Of a DNA stretch of 64,000 nt, positions 8,103 to 17,437 are shown one piece after another. This stretch comes from Planctomycetota bacterium. Its GTDB lineage: Bacteria; Planctomycetota; MHYJ01; JACPTZ01. The DNA lies in the NCBI GenBank assembly GCA_016192525.1, contig JACPTZ010000017.1:20139-84138 (forward strand), read 5' to 3'. The translations under genes were made by a program, and so were the position numbers. The notes under the pieces were generated by a model. The model saw only the letters and a program-made list of their open reading frames with translations, made no database searches and was not told the origin of the DNA. The first letter of the stretch is position 1. Every line of letters starts with the position of its first letter.

Positions 8103-10412
8103 ATGCCGTGCCGCCTCATGCTCCTCACCCTGGTCCCCGCCTTCGGACTCATCCTCTGGCTCGCCCTCCTGCCCGGCTGCCGGAGCGCCCCACGGGTCAC
8201 CTACCCCGCGGCGCGAACCGTCCCGCAGGTGGACGACTACCACGGAACGCGCGTCGCCGATCCGTACCGATGGCTCGAAGAACTCGATTCGCCCGAGACC
8301 CGGCGCTGGATCGAGGAGCAGAACCGCGTCACGCGCCGCGTCCTCGACCGGTTCCCGGGCCGACCGTCGATCGGTCGGCGTCTGACGGAACTCTGGAACT
8401 TCGAGCGGTACGGGGTGCCCTTCAAACGCGGCGGGCGGTACTTCTTTCACAAGAACGACGGTCTGCAGAACCAGTCGGTCCTCTACGTCACGGAGGATTT
8501 CAACCGGCCGCCCCGCGTCCTCATCGATCCCAACACCCTCTCGGCGGACGGCACCGTGGCGCTCGGCGGAATGGAGGTGAGCGAGGACGGACGGCTGCTG
8601 GCCTACTCGGTCTCGGCGGCGGGCTCCGACTGGCTCGAGTGGAAGGTCCGCGACATCGAGACGGGAAAGGACCTCGACGACCACCTCCTCTGGAGCAAGT
8701 TTTCCGGGGCGGCCTGGTCGCACGACGGGAAGGGGTTCTACTACGGACGGTACGACGCGCCGAAGGAGGGCGAGGAGTTCAAGGAGGCGAACTACTTCCA
8801 GAAGATCTACTACCACCGGCTCGGCACGCCGCAGGCGGAGGACACGCTCGTCTACGAGCGGCCGGACCAGAAGGAGTGGGGATTCGACGCGGGCGTCTCG
8901 GAAGACGGCCGGTATCTCCTCCTCCACGTGTGGGCGGGAACCGATCCGAAGAACCGGGTCTTCTACCGCGATCTCCAGGACCCCGCCGGGAAGGTGGTGG
9001 AACTGCTGAACGAATTCGACGCGGGCTACGTCTTCCTCGGCAACGACGGGCCGGTCTTCTGGTTCCGGACCGATCTCGACGCCACCCGCGGTCGCGTGAT
9101 CGCCATCGACACGCGGAATCCGGCGCGGTCGGCCTGGAAGGAGCTGATCCCGCAGTCGGCGGACACGCTCGAACAGGTGCAGCTGGTGGGGAACCGCTTT
9201 ATCGGGTTGTATCTGAAGGACGCGAGGTCGGTGGTGCGGGTGTTCGAGACCGATGGGCGGCCCGTCAGGGAACTGTCGCTCCCGGGGATCGGGACCGCCG
9301 GCGGTTTCGGGGGGCGGAGGGAGTACCGCGAGACGTTCTATTCGTATGCCAGCTACAACACCCCCGCCACGATCCACCGGCTCGACATGAACACGCTGGA
9401 AAGCAAGACGCTCTTCCGACCCCGATTGCTCTTCGATCCGGAGTCGATCGCGGTGGAGCAGGTCTTCTATCCGAGCAAGGACGGGACGAGGATCCCGATG
9501 TTCCTGGCGTACAAGAAGGGTGACGCATTGGCGGCCGCAACCGGAGATTCACCGTCCGCCCTGAGCGAGGGGCGCGCGGGGCGCGACCCGAGTCGAAGGG
9601 CGCAGGGGACGGGAGACCCTTCGACTCGCCCCGCAACGGAGACAAGCCCCACCGCAGCCCCGAGTAGCCCGCCGAAGGCGGGCGTAACGAGGGGCGGTCT
9701 GGCGCACGACGGCTCCCACCGCGTCCTCCTGTACGGCTACGGCGGGTTCGGGATCCCGATGACCCCGTCATTCTCGGTCCCGTACCTCACCTGGATGGAG
9801 CGGGGCGGGGTGCTGGCGGTGGCCTGCCTGCGCGGCGGCGGCGAGTACGGGGAGGAGTGGCACCAGGCGGGGACGAAGTCGAACAAGCAGAATGTCTTCG
9901 ACGACTTCATCGCCGCGGCCGAATGGCTCGTGGAGGAGGGTTACACGGCGCCCTCCCGGCTCGCCATTCATGGACGGTCGAACGGCGGGCTGCTGATTGG
10001 GGCCTGCATGTCGCAGAGGCCGGAACTGTTTGGAGCGGCGGTCCCCGGCGTGGGGGTGATGGACATGCTGCGGTTCGACAAGTTCACGATCGGCTGGGCG
10101 TGGACCTCCGACTACGGCGATCCTGACGAGGCCGCCGAATTCCCGGCCTTGCGCGCCTACTCCCCGCTCCACAACCTCAAACCGGGCACCTCGTATCCAC
10201 CCACCCTGGTCCTGACCGGCGACCACGACGATCGGGTCTTCCCGGCCCACTCCTTCAAGTTCGCCGCCGCGCTCCAGGCCGCGCAGACCGGCCCGAACCC
10301 GACGCTCATCCGGATCGAGACCCGCGCGGGCCACGGCGCCGGGAAGCCCACGTCGAAGCAGATCGACGAGTGGGCGGACGTGCTGGCGTTTCTGGAGGGG
10401 GAGTTGAGGTAG
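8103..10412 (+). CDS. Prolyl oligopeptidase family serine peptidase (S9A), lipoprotein
   Basis: A 769-residue enzyme predicted to cut short peptides after proline. The N-terminus ends in a lipobox (LALLPGC), so it is probably lipid-anchored outside the cytoplasmic membrane. HGTRVADPYRWLEE opens the beta-propeller domain. The catalytic Ser is residue 626 in HGRSNGGLL, the Asp lies in GDHDDRV (about 707-711), and the His in AGHGAGKP near 744. Residues about 478-538 are a Pro/Ala/Arg-rich stretch just before LLYGYGGFG; it is encoded by a palindromic repeat inserted in frame and is absent from normal family members. The start gives a clean signal peptide; the longer upstream frame does not. Confidence 0.9.
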   Translation: MPCRLMLLTLVPAFGLILWLALLPGCRSAPRVTYPAARTVPQVDDYHGTRVADPYRWLEELDSPETRRWIEEQNRVTRRVLDRFPGRPSIGRRLTELWNFERYGVPFKRGGRYFFHKNDGLQNQSVLYVTEDFNRPPRVLIDPNTLSADGTVALGGMEVSEDGRLLAYSVSAAGSDWLEWKVRDIETGKDLDDHLLWSKFSGAAWSHDGKGFYYGRYDAPKEGEEFKEANYFQKIYYHRLGTPQAEDTLVYERPDQKEWGFDAGVSEDGRYLLLHVWAGTDPKNRVFYRDLQDPAGKVVELLNEFDAGYVFLGNDGPVFWFRTDLDATRGRVIAIDTRNPARSAWKELIPQSADTLEQVQLVGNRFIGLYLKDARSVVRVFETDGRPVRELSLPGIGTAGGFGGRREYRETFYSYASYNTPATIHRLDMNTLESKTLFRPRLLFDPESIAVEQVFYPSKDGTRIPMFLAYKKGDALAAATGDSPSALSEGRAGRDPSRRAQGTGDPSTRPATETSPTAAPSSPPKAGVTRGGLAHDGSHRVLLYGYGGFGIPMTPSFSVPYLTWMERGGVLAVACLRGGGEYGEEWHQAGTKSNKQNVFDDFIAAAEWLVEEGYTAPSRLAIHGRSNGGLLIGACMSQRPELFGAAVPGVGVMDMLRFDKFTIGWAWTSDYGDPDEAAEFPALRAYSPLHNLKPGTSYPPTLVLTGDHDDRVFPAHSFKFAAALQAAQTGPNPTLIRIETRAGHGAGKPTSKQIDEWADVLAFLEGELR
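9535..9712. repeat. Palindromic repeat inserted in frame in prolyl oligopeptidase gene
   Basis: The segment has nested inverted repeats: CGAGTCGAAGGG pairs with CCCTTCGACTCG, and CCCGCC-GAA-GGCGGG is a short hairpin. It ends with the unit CCCCGAGTAGC then CGTAACGAGGGGC, which also occurs, in both orientations, in the 32225-32437 element. It keeps the reading frame and adds roughly 60 residues of low complexity between the propeller and the hydrolase core. Confidence 0.7.
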
Positions 10413-10450
10413 GCAGAAGCCGCCCCGGAGGGGCGGCAGAGGCGCTGAGA

Positions 10451-11734
10451 TCAGCGGGGTGACGGCTCGATGAGGTAGTATGCCCGGGGAGCCCGAAGCG
10501 TCAAGTCGATGGCGTCTCCACCGCGAAGATCCTCAACGCGAAGGTGAATCCAGACATCCATCCAGTATTCCCGATTGGCTTCGTCCGGCGTCACCGTCGC
10601 CGGAAAGGAACGGGTCGACGTGCCGTTTCCCCCGGGATGAAGACTGAACAGGGTGCGCGTCCAATCACCGGCGCCGGAGGGGCCGTCGGATACATTGAAT
10701 CTGCAATGTCCCTCCAACGCACGGGAAGCTCCGGGTTCCAGCGTGAAGCTGGATGAATCGATAGAGAAGATCCCGGATGAGCTGAACCCTCCGCCTTCGC
10801 GGGATTGGGTGGTGCACCTGTCCAGGGCGGTGATCGAAAGAGCGACGGCGCCCTCGTTGACGATTCGGGCCTTCAACTCGCATCCGCCGTCCTCGAGCGG
10901 GCTCCGGTCCAGAACAAACCTGAGCTCGTGCAACAGCAGATTCTCTCTCTCCCGGACGGTCCGTCGACCCGCCAGGTAGCTCAATGTCTGTGCCTGAACC
11001 CGCTGAAACTCATCCTCGTTCAAAAACTGCCACCTCCACTCCGTTCCGCTCCCGTTCACCCGCCAGCACACGCGCCCCCGCCGGCCGGCCCTCTTGCAGC
11101 AGCATTCCCAGTCCCCCGCGGACGCATAGTACATGAGGATCAGACCCGCTGGATCATCCTCCCGCAACCCCTCGTTGTAGCGATAACAGCAGAGATCTTC
11201 CGTCAGGCTGCGGGTACTCTGCCAATGGGCTTCGGCCGCCCGCGCCAGCACGTGGGAGGTGAAGAAGTGAACGTCGTGCTCGTTCTCGAATGCCCGAGCC
11301 AGGGAATCCCACTCATCCCTGCCCCCCCTGGGGTACCAGCCCTCATGGCTTGAAGCGTACTGGTCGAACGCGAAATGGGTGAAGTTCCGGCAGTTGAAGC
11401 AGGACTGCTCGCCCAGAATCGTGTGGTCGGCGGAGAACCGTAGTCCCCAGGCGACTCCGATCAGCAGGGCCAGGGAACAGGGGACGGAGAGGAGGACCCT
11501 CTGCTTGAGCCGGCGGTGAACGAAGAGGAAGGGGAGGATGCTCCACGCGAGGAGAATCCCCGCGACGCAGGGCGGCCGCAGCCACCATGGAATGAGATCA
11601 CCGCAGGGCGGGTGTTCGCCGAGATCGAGGAACGATTGCGGCTTGAGAGGGACACAGGAGAAGGCGATGGCCGCCGCGCCGATGGAGACCGCGAGACCCA
11701 AGCGGAAGCGGGTGGAGTCGGACAGGCGCATCAC
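10451..11734 (-). CDS. Membrane protein with cysteine-rich extracytoplasmic domain, function unknown
   Basis: A 427-residue protein with three hydrophobic segments in its first 110 residues (about 13-30, 52-72, 82-102) and a long soluble C-terminal part. That part has several Cys pairs (CFNCRNF, LCCYRYN, WECCCKR) and a YASSHEGWYPRGG segment loosely like the H-X9-DG region of PVC type-II-secretion substrates. The last 150 residues look beta-rich. A GAGGGG ribosome-binding site precedes the paired ATGs at 11734/11731. No family is recognised, and neither neighbour is close enough to imply an operon. Confidence 0.65.
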   Translation of the reverse strand: MMRLSDSTRFRLGLAVSIGAAAIAFSCVPLKPQSFLDLGEHPPCGDLIPWWLRPPCVAGILLAWSILPFLFVHRRLKQRVLLSVPCSLALLIGVAWGLRFSADHTILGEQSCFNCRNFTHFAFDQYASSHEGWYPRGGRDEWDSLARAFENEHDVHFFTSHVLARAAEAHWQSTRSLTEDLCCYRYNEGLREDDPAGLILMYYASAGDWECCCKRAGRRGRVCWRVNGSGTEWRWQFLNEDEFQRVQAQTLSYLAGRRTVRERENLLLHELRFVLDRSPLEDGGCELKARIVNEGAVALSITALDRCTTQSREGGGFSSSGIFSIDSSSFTLEPGASRALEGHCRFNVSDGPSGAGDWTRTLFSLHPGGNGTSTRSFPATVTPDEANREYWMDVWIHLRVEDLRGGDAIDLTLRAPRAYYLIEPSPR

Positions 11735-12035
11735 CCCTCACGCGATGCCCCCGGTGAAAGACTCGATATCCTCGATGAGTTGTTCTTGAGAGGGGCTCTA
11801 CGCGCTCATCGATCCTATCGCCGCAGGTCGGAGATGTCAACGTCGCCGGCGGAACGGCGACTCCGGACCGCATCGGTTCTGCGATCCCCACCGCCCTCGT
11901 CTCCGCCGTGCGCGAACTCCTCGCAAGGCACGGGAAGCAGGTCCCGGCGGGAACGGGCTTGGCCCGAGCCGGGTGTGCGGTGTTCGGCAAGTAGTCAAAC
12001 ACTTCATCACGGTCCGGCCACGCGCCTTGGTACCG
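11735..12035. other. Intergenic stretch with no intact gene
   Basis: About 300 nt between two minus-strand membrane-protein genes. The only coding-like signal is a short plus-strand frame ending at 11994, listed separately. No terminator with a T-run and no clear promoter were seen. Confidence 0.5.
11779..11994 (+). pseudogene. Possible remnant of a protein C-terminus
   Basis: A plus-strand frame, open from just after a TGA at 11776-11778 to a TAG at 11992-11994, reads VGDVNVAGGTATPDRIGSAI and then TALVSAVRELLARHGKQV, ending AGCAVFGK. The G/C-rich third positions and amphipathic helix look protein-like, but there is no start codon with a ribosome-binding site. It may be the tail of a decayed gene or a chance frame in GC-rich DNA. 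Confidence 0.25.
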
Positions 12036-12530
12036 CTACTGGGGCGAGGTCCGCCTCCGCTCGTCCTGCTCCTTTTGCAACTCCTCCAGTCGTGTCACTT
12101 GGCGCCGCAGTTTCTCCAGATCCTGCTGGAATCCTTGCGAGCCTCCTTTTCCTCCGCCTCCTCCCTGTTGCTCTCCATAGTACCGCGCCGCAGCCATGCC
12201 CGCGCACGCAATCGCCAAGGCACTTTCCAGGGCAAGATCCTGTTGCGCCTCCAGCGCTTTCCGGGCGCCGGCCTGCGCACTGTTCAATCCCCCCATCAAC
12301 TTCAGCATGCGTTCAATCTCGTCGCGTTGCCGCTCGCTCTCCTTGCCCTGTTCGAACTGAGCGACGATCACGCCAAAGAACGCACATGCGGTAAACAACG
12401 CGCTCAGCACACCGAAGCTATCCCCCAAGTGCGCCATGTCCTGTAGATTGCGGTTCGATACCACGTAGCCGAAGGCAACGCAGATAACCACTACACTCAC
12501 GACTGCCACGACGTAGGTTGTCTTGAACAT
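12036..12530 (-). CDS. Two-TM protein with C-terminal coiled coil
   Basis: A 164-residue protein. Two membrane segments lie at about residues 5-25 (VVAVVSVVVICVAFGYVV) and 38-58, followed by a charged helical region with a Gly-rich break (GEQQGGGGGKGG) and a final coiled coil (FQQDLEKLRRQVTRLEELQK). The ATG at 12530 (MFKTTYVV) is preferred over the upstream one because it starts directly before the first membrane helix. No known family; the layout resembles small membrane anchors that oligomerise through the coiled coil. Confidence 0.6.
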   Translation of the reverse strand: MFKTTYVVAVVSVVVICVAFGYVVSNRNLQDMAHLGDSFGVLSALFTACAFFGVIVAQFEQGKESERQRDEIERMLKLMGGLNSAQAGARKALEAQQDLALESALAIACAGMAAARYYGEQQGGGGGKGGSQGFQQDLEKLRRQVTRLEELQKEQDERRRTSPQ

Positions 12531-12680
12531 CTTCGGCCCTTTCGAGAGACATGGCCTCACCTCCAAGCATCATCGTGGCGAGGCGGGATGGCGCTGTCAA
12601 TGGCGCGGGCGAGCCCGGATGAATGCCGGTCAGCCGCCCGGCGGCGCGGGGAGCGTGGCTCCCTGCGCGCGAAAGTGCAA

Positions 12681-12698
12681 GTGTGGCTTCCGCCACAC
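12681..12698. terminator. Hairpin downstream of toxin gene
   Basis: A perfect 7-bp stem (GTGTGGC / GCCACAC) with a TTCC loop lies 28 nt past the toxin stop. There is no T-run, so it may be a transcript-stabilising hairpin or a REP rather than an intrinsic terminator. Confidence 0.3.
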
Positions 12699-12726
12699 GG
12701 AAGGCGGACAGGTGCGCACTCCAGAG

Positions 12727-13005
12727 TCACATCCCCCGCAGATAGCGCTGCACGACGTCGTGACCCCCGACCCGCGCCGCCACGAGTTCGTTGGAGCGCA
12801 GACCGAAGACGAGGCGGATCCCCCGATCGGCCCTTGCTTCCCAGATCCCGCTGGGGTGGATCTTCCGGAGCCCAATGCCCGAGTGGGCGTGCGGGCGGCG
12901 AAAGGCCTCCTCGATCTCGATCAGAGTCAGGAGGACACGAATGCGCGCGTCCTCCGGCAGGGCGCGCAGGTCCCGCTGGAACCCCTCCGTGAGGGTGATC
13001 GTCAC
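12727..13005 (-). CDS. RelE/ParE-superfamily toxin
   Basis: A 92-residue protein with the RelE-like fold pattern: an N-terminal strand (MTITLTEGFQRDLRALP), a two-helix hairpin, then GLRKIHPSGIWEARADRGIRLVF, where the basic and aromatic positions match mRNA-interferase or gyrase-targeting members. The size is typical. It starts with GTG at 13005, one nucleotide after the antitoxin stop, so the two are translationally coupled. It would be inactive while bound by the upstream protein; the target cannot be told from sequence. Confidence 0.75.
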   Translation of the reverse strand: MTITLTEGFQRDLRALPEDARIRVLLTLIEIEEAFRRPHAHSGIGLRKIHPSGIWEARADRGIRLVFGLRSNELVAARVGGHDVVQRYLRGM

Positions 13006-13006
13006 C

Positions 13007-13297
13007 TCACTCCCCCTTGCCCCTGGCGCCCTTCCTGCCGGCCGAGCCGAGAAGCGCCTTCCCCGAGGAGAAGGACGTCAACCGACCCGATCTCCGTTCC
13101 CGTCCGATCCCCTCCCAGAATCGGACCGCCTGCGCATCGGTGAGGCGCGGCGCCAGCTCCAGATCATCGCTGGTGACGGGCGTCAGCGTCACGACGGGGC
13201 GTGATCCCCGAAGCAGCACGACCTGCTCGCCCGCCTGGGCCCGGCGAACCAGGTCGTTCAGCGAAATACGGGCCTCTCGCAGAGTTCGGGTGATCAT
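13007..13297 (-). CDS. Phd/YefM-type antitoxin
   Basis: A 96-residue protein. The first 45 residues (MITRTLREARISLNDLVRRA, then GEQVVLLRGSRPVVTLTPV) match the dimeric DNA-binding fold of Phd/YefM antitoxins, and the basic, disordered C-terminus would wrap the toxin. It is first in the operon and just downstream of a set of GTATCC repeats that could be its own operator. The C-terminal tail (GSAGRKGARGKGE) is unusually basic. Confidence 0.72.
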   Translation of the reverse strand: MITRTLREARISLNDLVRRAQAGEQVVLLRGSRPVVTLTPVTSDDLELAPRLTDAQAVRFWEGIGRERRSGRLTSFSSGKALLGSAGRKGARGKGE

Positions 13298-13302
13298 GAG
13301 TG

Positions 13303-13333
13303 GTATCCCCTAGTAGTATCCATAAGTGTATCC
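13303..13333 (-). promoter_or_regulatory. Three direct GTATCC repeats, candidate autoregulatory operator
   Basis: GTATCC occurs at 13303-13308, 13316-13321 and 13328-13333 (GGATAC on the coding strand), spaced 13 and 12 nt apart, starting 5 nt upstream of the antitoxin ATG. Iterated sites at this position are typical of toxin-antitoxin autorepression. Confidence 0.45.
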
Positions 13334-13401
13334 GCACCGGGGCGGCAACGCAAGGGGAAAGGACGGGATGAACAAGAGGGCATGGCTCCCCGTCAAGGCG
13401 C

Positions 13402-13423
13402 AGGCCGGGGGCAAGCCCCGGCC
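13402..13423. repeat. REP-like hairpin abutting the clpB stop codon
   Basis: A stem of GGCCGGGG / CCCCGGCC with a short loop begins at the base after the clpB stop (TAG then GGCCGGGG). The GTAGGGCSGGGGC pattern resembles a hairpin near 19615-19640. There is no T-run, so this is a repeat more than a classical terminator. Confidence 0.5.
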
Positions 13424-16027
13424 CTACACGCGGGACATCTCCATCTCCGCGCCCGCGGCCTTCGGCGGCTTCACCGCGATCGTGTCCCCCTCCCGAAAAC
13501 GGCCGTCCAGGAGGCCGAGCGCGATCGGGTCCTGCACGCGACGCTGCACCACGCGCTTGAGGGGCCGCGCGCCCCACGTGGGATCGTACCCCTCCCGGGC
13601 GAGGAACTCCTTCGCGGCGTCGGTGACGTTCAGCGCGATCTTCTTCGGAGCGAGACGCTTCCCGAGGTCGCGCAACTGGAGGTCGAGAATCTGCTTCACC
13701 TGATCGAGCGTGAGCGGGTGGAAGACGATCTGCTCGTCGAGCCGGTTCAGGAACTCCGGACGGAAGTGGCGCTTCACCGATTCCAGCACCCGCCGCCGCG
13801 TCGATTCCTGGATCCCCTCGGCCACGTTCTCGACCGTGAGATGCTCAGTCCCCAGGTTCGACGTGAGGATCACCAGCGTGTTCCGGAAATCGACCGTCCG
13901 CCCCTGCCCGTCGGTGAGCCGCCCATCGTCGAGCAGCTGGAGCAGGACATTGAACACCTCCGGGTGCGCCTTTTCCACCTCGTCGAACAGCGCCACCGAG
14001 TAGGGCCGGCGCCGCACCGCCTCCGTGAGCGCCCCTCCCTCCTCGTACCCCACGTACCCCGGCGGCGCCCCCATGAGCCGCGAGACCGCGTGCTTCTCCA
14101 TGTACTCCGACATGTCGATCCGAACCATCGCCTGATCCGAGTCGAAGAGAAACTCCGCCAGAGCCCGGGCGAGCTCGGTCTTTCCCACCCCCGTCGGGCC
14201 GAGGAACAGAAACGCCCCGATCGGACGGTGCGGGTCCGAGAGTTCCGCCCTCGCCCGCCGCACCGCGTTCGCCACCGCGTGGATCGCCTCCTTCTGACCG
14301 ATCACCCTCTGCGCGATCCGCTCCTCCATGTGCACCAGCTTCGACTTCTCGCTCTCGAGCATCCGCGCCACGGGGATGCCGGTCCAGCGCGCCACCACCT
14401 CCGCAATCTCCGGCTCTCCCACCTCCTCCCGCAGCATCCGCTGCTCCTCCGGGATCTTCGACAGTTTCGCCTGCGCCTTGTCCAGCTCCTTCTGCAGCCC
14501 GGGAATCGTGCCGTATCGGATCTCGGCCACCTTCTCGAGATCCCCCTTCCGCTGGAGCTCCTCCGCCCGGGTCTTCTGCGACTCGACCTGCTCCTTCAGC
14601 AGCCGGATGTCGGCGATCGCCTGACGCTCCTTCTCCCAGTGCGCCTTCCGTTCGCGCGACTCCTCCCGAACGTCGGCCAGTTCCTTCTCGATCTTCCTCT
14701 GCCGGTCCTTCGACGCGGCGTCGGTCTCGCGCTTCAGCCCCTGGACCTCGATCTCCATCTGGGTGGCCCGCCGCTGAAGCTCGTCCAGTTCGCGCGGCAT
14801 CGAGTCGAGCTCGATCTTGAGCGCGGCGGCGGCCTCGTCGACGAGGTCGATCGCCTTGTCCGGAAGGAATCGGTCGCTGATGTACCGGTGCGAGAGAGTG
14901 GCGGCGGCGACGAGCGCGCCGTCCTGGATGCGGACCCCGTGATGCACCTCGTACCGTTCGCGCAGGCCGCGCAGGATGGCGATCGTATCCTCCGCGGAGG
15001 GCTCGCCGACGAATACCGGCTGAAAGCGGCGCTCCAGCGCCGCGTCCTTCTCGATGTGCTTGCGGTACTCGTCGAGCGTGGTGGCCCCGATGCAGCGGAG
15101 TTCGCCGCGGGCGAGGGCCGGCTTCAGCATGTTGGCGGCGTCCTGCGCCCCCTCGGCGGCGCCGGCGCCGACGAGCGTGTGCAGCTCATCGATGAACAGG
15201 ATGATCTCGCCGTCGGAGGCGGTGATCTCCCGGAGAAGCGCCTTCAGCCGGTCCTCGAACTCGCCCCGGAACTTCGTCCCGGCCACGAGCGCGCCGAGAT
15301 CGAGGGCGAGCACGCGGCGGCTCCGCAGACCGTCCGGCACGTCTCCGGCCACGATCCGGCGGGCGAGCCCCTCCGCGATCGCCGTCTTCCCCACGCCCGG
15401 ATCGCCGATCAGCACCGGGTTGTTCTTGGTCCGGCGCGAGAGCACCTGCATGAGGCGCCGGATCTCGCTGTCGCGGCCGATCACCGGGTCGAGCTTCCCC
15501 CGGCGGGCGAGGTCGGTGAGGTCGCGGGTGTACTTCTCGAGGACCTGGTACTTGGCCTCCGGATTCTGATCGGTGACACGCTGGTTTCCGCGGATCTGCG
15601 CAATGGCCTCCGCCACGGCCCGTTTGGCGATGCCGGCCCGCTGGAGCAACCGCCCGCACGGCGACTTCGCGTCCTCGCACAGCGAGAGGAGCAGGTGCTC
15701 CGCGGAGACGTACTGGTCCTTCATGGCCTGCGCCTCGTCCCAGGCGATGTCCAGCACCTTCTTGAGGGCGGGGCTGATCAGAAGTTGACCGGTCACGCCG
15801 CCCCCGCTCTCGGCGAACTTGTCGAGCTCGCGGTCGAGATTCCCCTGGAGGACGCTCAGGTTGGCCCCGAGCTTCTCGAGGACGGGCCGAACAACTCCGT
15901 CGGCCTGCTCGAGCAGGACCCAGAGGAGGTGCTCCGGCTGAAGCTCGGTATGGTGCCGTCTGTCCGCCAGTTCCTGCGCGGCCTGGAGGGCCTCCTGTGA
16001 CTTGTGGGTGAACTTGTCGAGGCGCAT
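13424..16027 (-). CDS. clpB: ATP-dependent disaggregase ClpB
   Basis: An 867-residue Hsp100 chaperone that, with DnaK, pulls proteins out of aggregates. The N-domain begins [20 protein letters not shown]. The first AAA+ module has Walker [14 protein letters not shown] and Walker [16 protein letters not shown]; the coiled-coil middle domain spans about residues 400-520 and distinguishes it from ClpA/C. The second module has [14 protein letters not shown]. The length is normal for the family. The ATG at 16027 follows GGGAGAG six bases upstream and matches the usual N-terminus; the frame extends 37 codons further without support. A likely single-gene unit, with 546 nt of repeat-rich DNA upstream. 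Confidence 0.97.
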   Translation of the reverse strand: MRLDKFTHKSQEALQAAQELADRRHHTELQPEHLLWVLLEQADGVVRPVLEKLGANLSVLQGNLDRELDKFAESGGGVTGQLLISPALKKVLDIAWDEAQAMKDQYVSAEHLLLSLCEDAKSPCGRLLQRAGIAKRAVAEAIAQIRGNQRVTDQNPEAKYQVLEKYTRDLTDLARRGKLDPVIGRDSEIRRLMQVLSRRTKNNPVLIGDPGVGKTAIAEGLARRIVAGDVPDGLRSRRVLALDLGALVAGTKFRGEFEDRLKALLREITASDGEIILFIDELHTLVGAGAAEGAQDAANMLKPALARGELRCIGATTLDEYRKHIEKDAALERRFQPVFVGEPSAEDTIAILRGLRERYEVHHGVRIQDGALVAAATLSHRYISDRFLPDKAIDLVDEAAAALKIELDSMPRELDELQRRATQMEIEVQGLKRETDAASKDRQRKIEKELADVREESRERKAHWEKERQAIADIRLLKEQVESQKTRAEELQRKGDLEKVAEIRYGTIPGLQKELDKAQAKLSKIPEEQRMLREEVGEPEIAEVVARWTGIPVARMLESEKSKLVHMEERIAQRVIGQKEAIHAVANAVRRARAELSDPHRPIGAFLFLGPTGVGKTELARALAEFLFDSDQAMVRIDMSEYMEKHAVSRLMGAPPGYVGYEEGGALTEAVRRRPYSVALFDEVEKAHPEVFNVLLQLLDDGRLTDGQGRTVDFRNTLVILTSNLGTEHLTVENVAEGIQESTRRRVLESVKRHFRPEFLNRLDEQIVFHPLTLDQVKQILDLQLRDLGKRLAPKKIALNVTDAAKEFLAREGYDPTWGARPLKRVVQRRVQDPIALGLLDGRFREGDTIAVKPPKAAGAEMEMSRV

Positions 16028-16573
16028 GGATCTCTCCCGCTTGGGCACAATGCCGGTCTCAGCCCGCATGCTGCATGGAAGCAATGATCGTGCCGGGGAT
16101 TCCGACAGTCCTCGGGAGTGCAAGATATTACGAATCAATGCATTGTGATGTCGGTGACGCAGGAGGATTGAGGAGGGCTACTGGACTTGCGTTCGCAGTG
16201 CCAGATTGGCAGGGAGTGGCAAGCCTGAACCGGTAGGCGCGAACACCGTTGAGAACGCCCCTGAGAGGCCTTCTGAGGGGCCCGCCGTGGGGGCACGGGG
16301 GTGTGTAGGGACGCGGGCGGCGCCGTCGGGGCACGGCGGCGCCGTGCCCCTACGGACGGAGAGCCTTAGAGCGTCTATCAGAATGAACTTGTCATCCTGA
16401 GCTTCGCCCGCCTCCGTTTGGCGGCCCTGAGCGCAGCGAAGGGGAAGGATCACCAGCTCAGTGCTCAGCCGGTTCCAGACGGGTGATCCTTCGGCCCCGC
16501 AGCACGTGCTGCGGGGCGGCCTCAGGATGACATGCTACGGCGGTCATTCTGATAGGCGCTCTTAGAAAAGTCT
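16028..16573. other. Repeat-rich intergenic region upstream of clpB
   Basis: No gene is seen. It holds a perfect 10-bp hairpin at 16328-16350 (GGGGCACGGC / GCCGTGCCCC), part of a GTAGGG-type repeat, and the MITE-like element at 16368-16562. The clpB promoter must lie in the AT-richer 16060-16150 part; a heat-shock CIRCE element was looked for and not found. Confidence 0.5.
16368..16562. mobile_element. MITE-like element, TGTCATCCTGAG family, copy 1
   Basis: A 195-bp non-coding element. Outer arms of 19 bp (AGAGCGTCTATCAGAATGA, and its complement with one mismatch at 16544-16562) enclose inner arms TGTCATCCTGAGC / CTCAGGATGACA. A perfect 22-bp palindrome lies at 16495-16516 and is found unchanged in copy 2. 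No transposase is encoded, so any mobility would be in trans. Confidence 0.65.
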
Positions 16574-17392
16574 TTAAGGCCTCCGCGGCGATTTCGTCGA
16601 GGGCGTAGGGGTCTTCTTCGGCGCTGCCTTCATGTAATCGCGCCAGTTGGGATCGCGGGAGTAGGGGCTGCCGCCCGAGGGCGGGGGGGTGGTGCTGTTC
16701 TGTCGCTTGAGCGCCTCGGAGACCGCTCGATCGGCCTTGTTCTGTTCGTTCGTCTTGACCCCGCTCGATCCCCAACTGCCCAGGTTCTCGATGTCCACGC
16801 TGGTGGCCGGGTTCTTCTCGCGGTTGAACACGAACCAGAAGGCATTCTCGAGCTCGACGAAATCCTGAAGCTGTCTCCCGGACAAACTCTCGATCAGGAC
16901 CCGCTTGCGCCGTCCCTCGAGCTGAACCGAGAGCGCGCGCGTGTTGGCATCTATCCGTTTGAGAGCGGTCAGGTCCGGCTCCGGGGCATCCGGCATGCGC
17001 CAGAACCCCTTGACGTCGAGGGCCTGGATGAGGGAGGCCATGTCTTCGTCGTTCCCGATCTTGGTGGTGGGATTCCAGTAAGACGTGTACGCGTCCCGGA
17101 ACCAGATGCCGTCGGGTCGGCTCGCCCAGCGGTCGGTGACCAGCGCTGTATACTCGCCATGACTCTTCATGGAGCTCTTCCCCTTCCCGAGGACGAAGTG
17201 GGAGATCCAGAAGTTTGGAGCGGTCCCGTAGGAAGTCTTGGCGGTGGATCCATCGGCCGGGTTCCCTGCGGCGGCACCCTCGCGACCCCGCCCCGCCCCG
17301 CCGGGTCCGCCGGAAGTCGGTCCGCCGGCGCAGCCGGCCAGGACGATGGAGAAGGTGAGCGCGACGGCGCCCGGGATCAGGAGGGTGCGCAT
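16574..17392 (-). CDS. Lipoprotein, function unknown
   Basis: A 272-residue protein with a lipobox (SIVLAGC) at residues 15-21, followed by a Gly-rich linker and a soluble domain from about residue 55. Segments such as GEYTALVTDRWASRPDGIWF and RRKRVLIESLSGRQLQDFVE are visible, but no family is recognised. The C-terminus is Pro/Lys/Arg-rich (KKTPTPSTKSPRRP). It is 45 nt downstream of the proS stop on the same strand and could be co-transcribed with it. Confidence 0.65.
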   Translation of the reverse strand: MRTLLIPGAVALTFSIVLAGCAGGPTSGGPGGAGRGREGAAAGNPADGSTAKTSYGTAPNFWISHFVLGKGKSSMKSHGEYTALVTDRWASRPDGIWFRDAYTSYWNPTTKIGNDEDMASLIQALDVKGFWRMPDAPEPDLTALKRIDANTRALSVQLEGRRKRVLIESLSGRQLQDFVELENAFWFVFNREKNPATSVDIENLGSWGSSGVKTNEQNKADRAVSEALKRQNSTTPPPSGGSPYSRDPNWRDYMKAAPKKTPTPSTKSPRRP

Positions 17393-17437
17393 AGGGATCG
17401 TCTCCTCAGCGAGGGGATGTGGACCTGCCCGGCGCCG

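Noticed and set aside
11598..12002. 134-codon minus-strand ORF
   Set aside because: Overlaps the real membrane-protein gene start and has Arg/His-rich shadow composition.
13382..16000. 872-codon plus-strand ORF
   Set aside because: Antisense to ClpB, whose motifs are unmistakable.
16060..16150. CIRCE heat-shock operator before clpB
   Set aside because: No TTAGCACTC-N9-GAGTGCTAA-like sequence is present.
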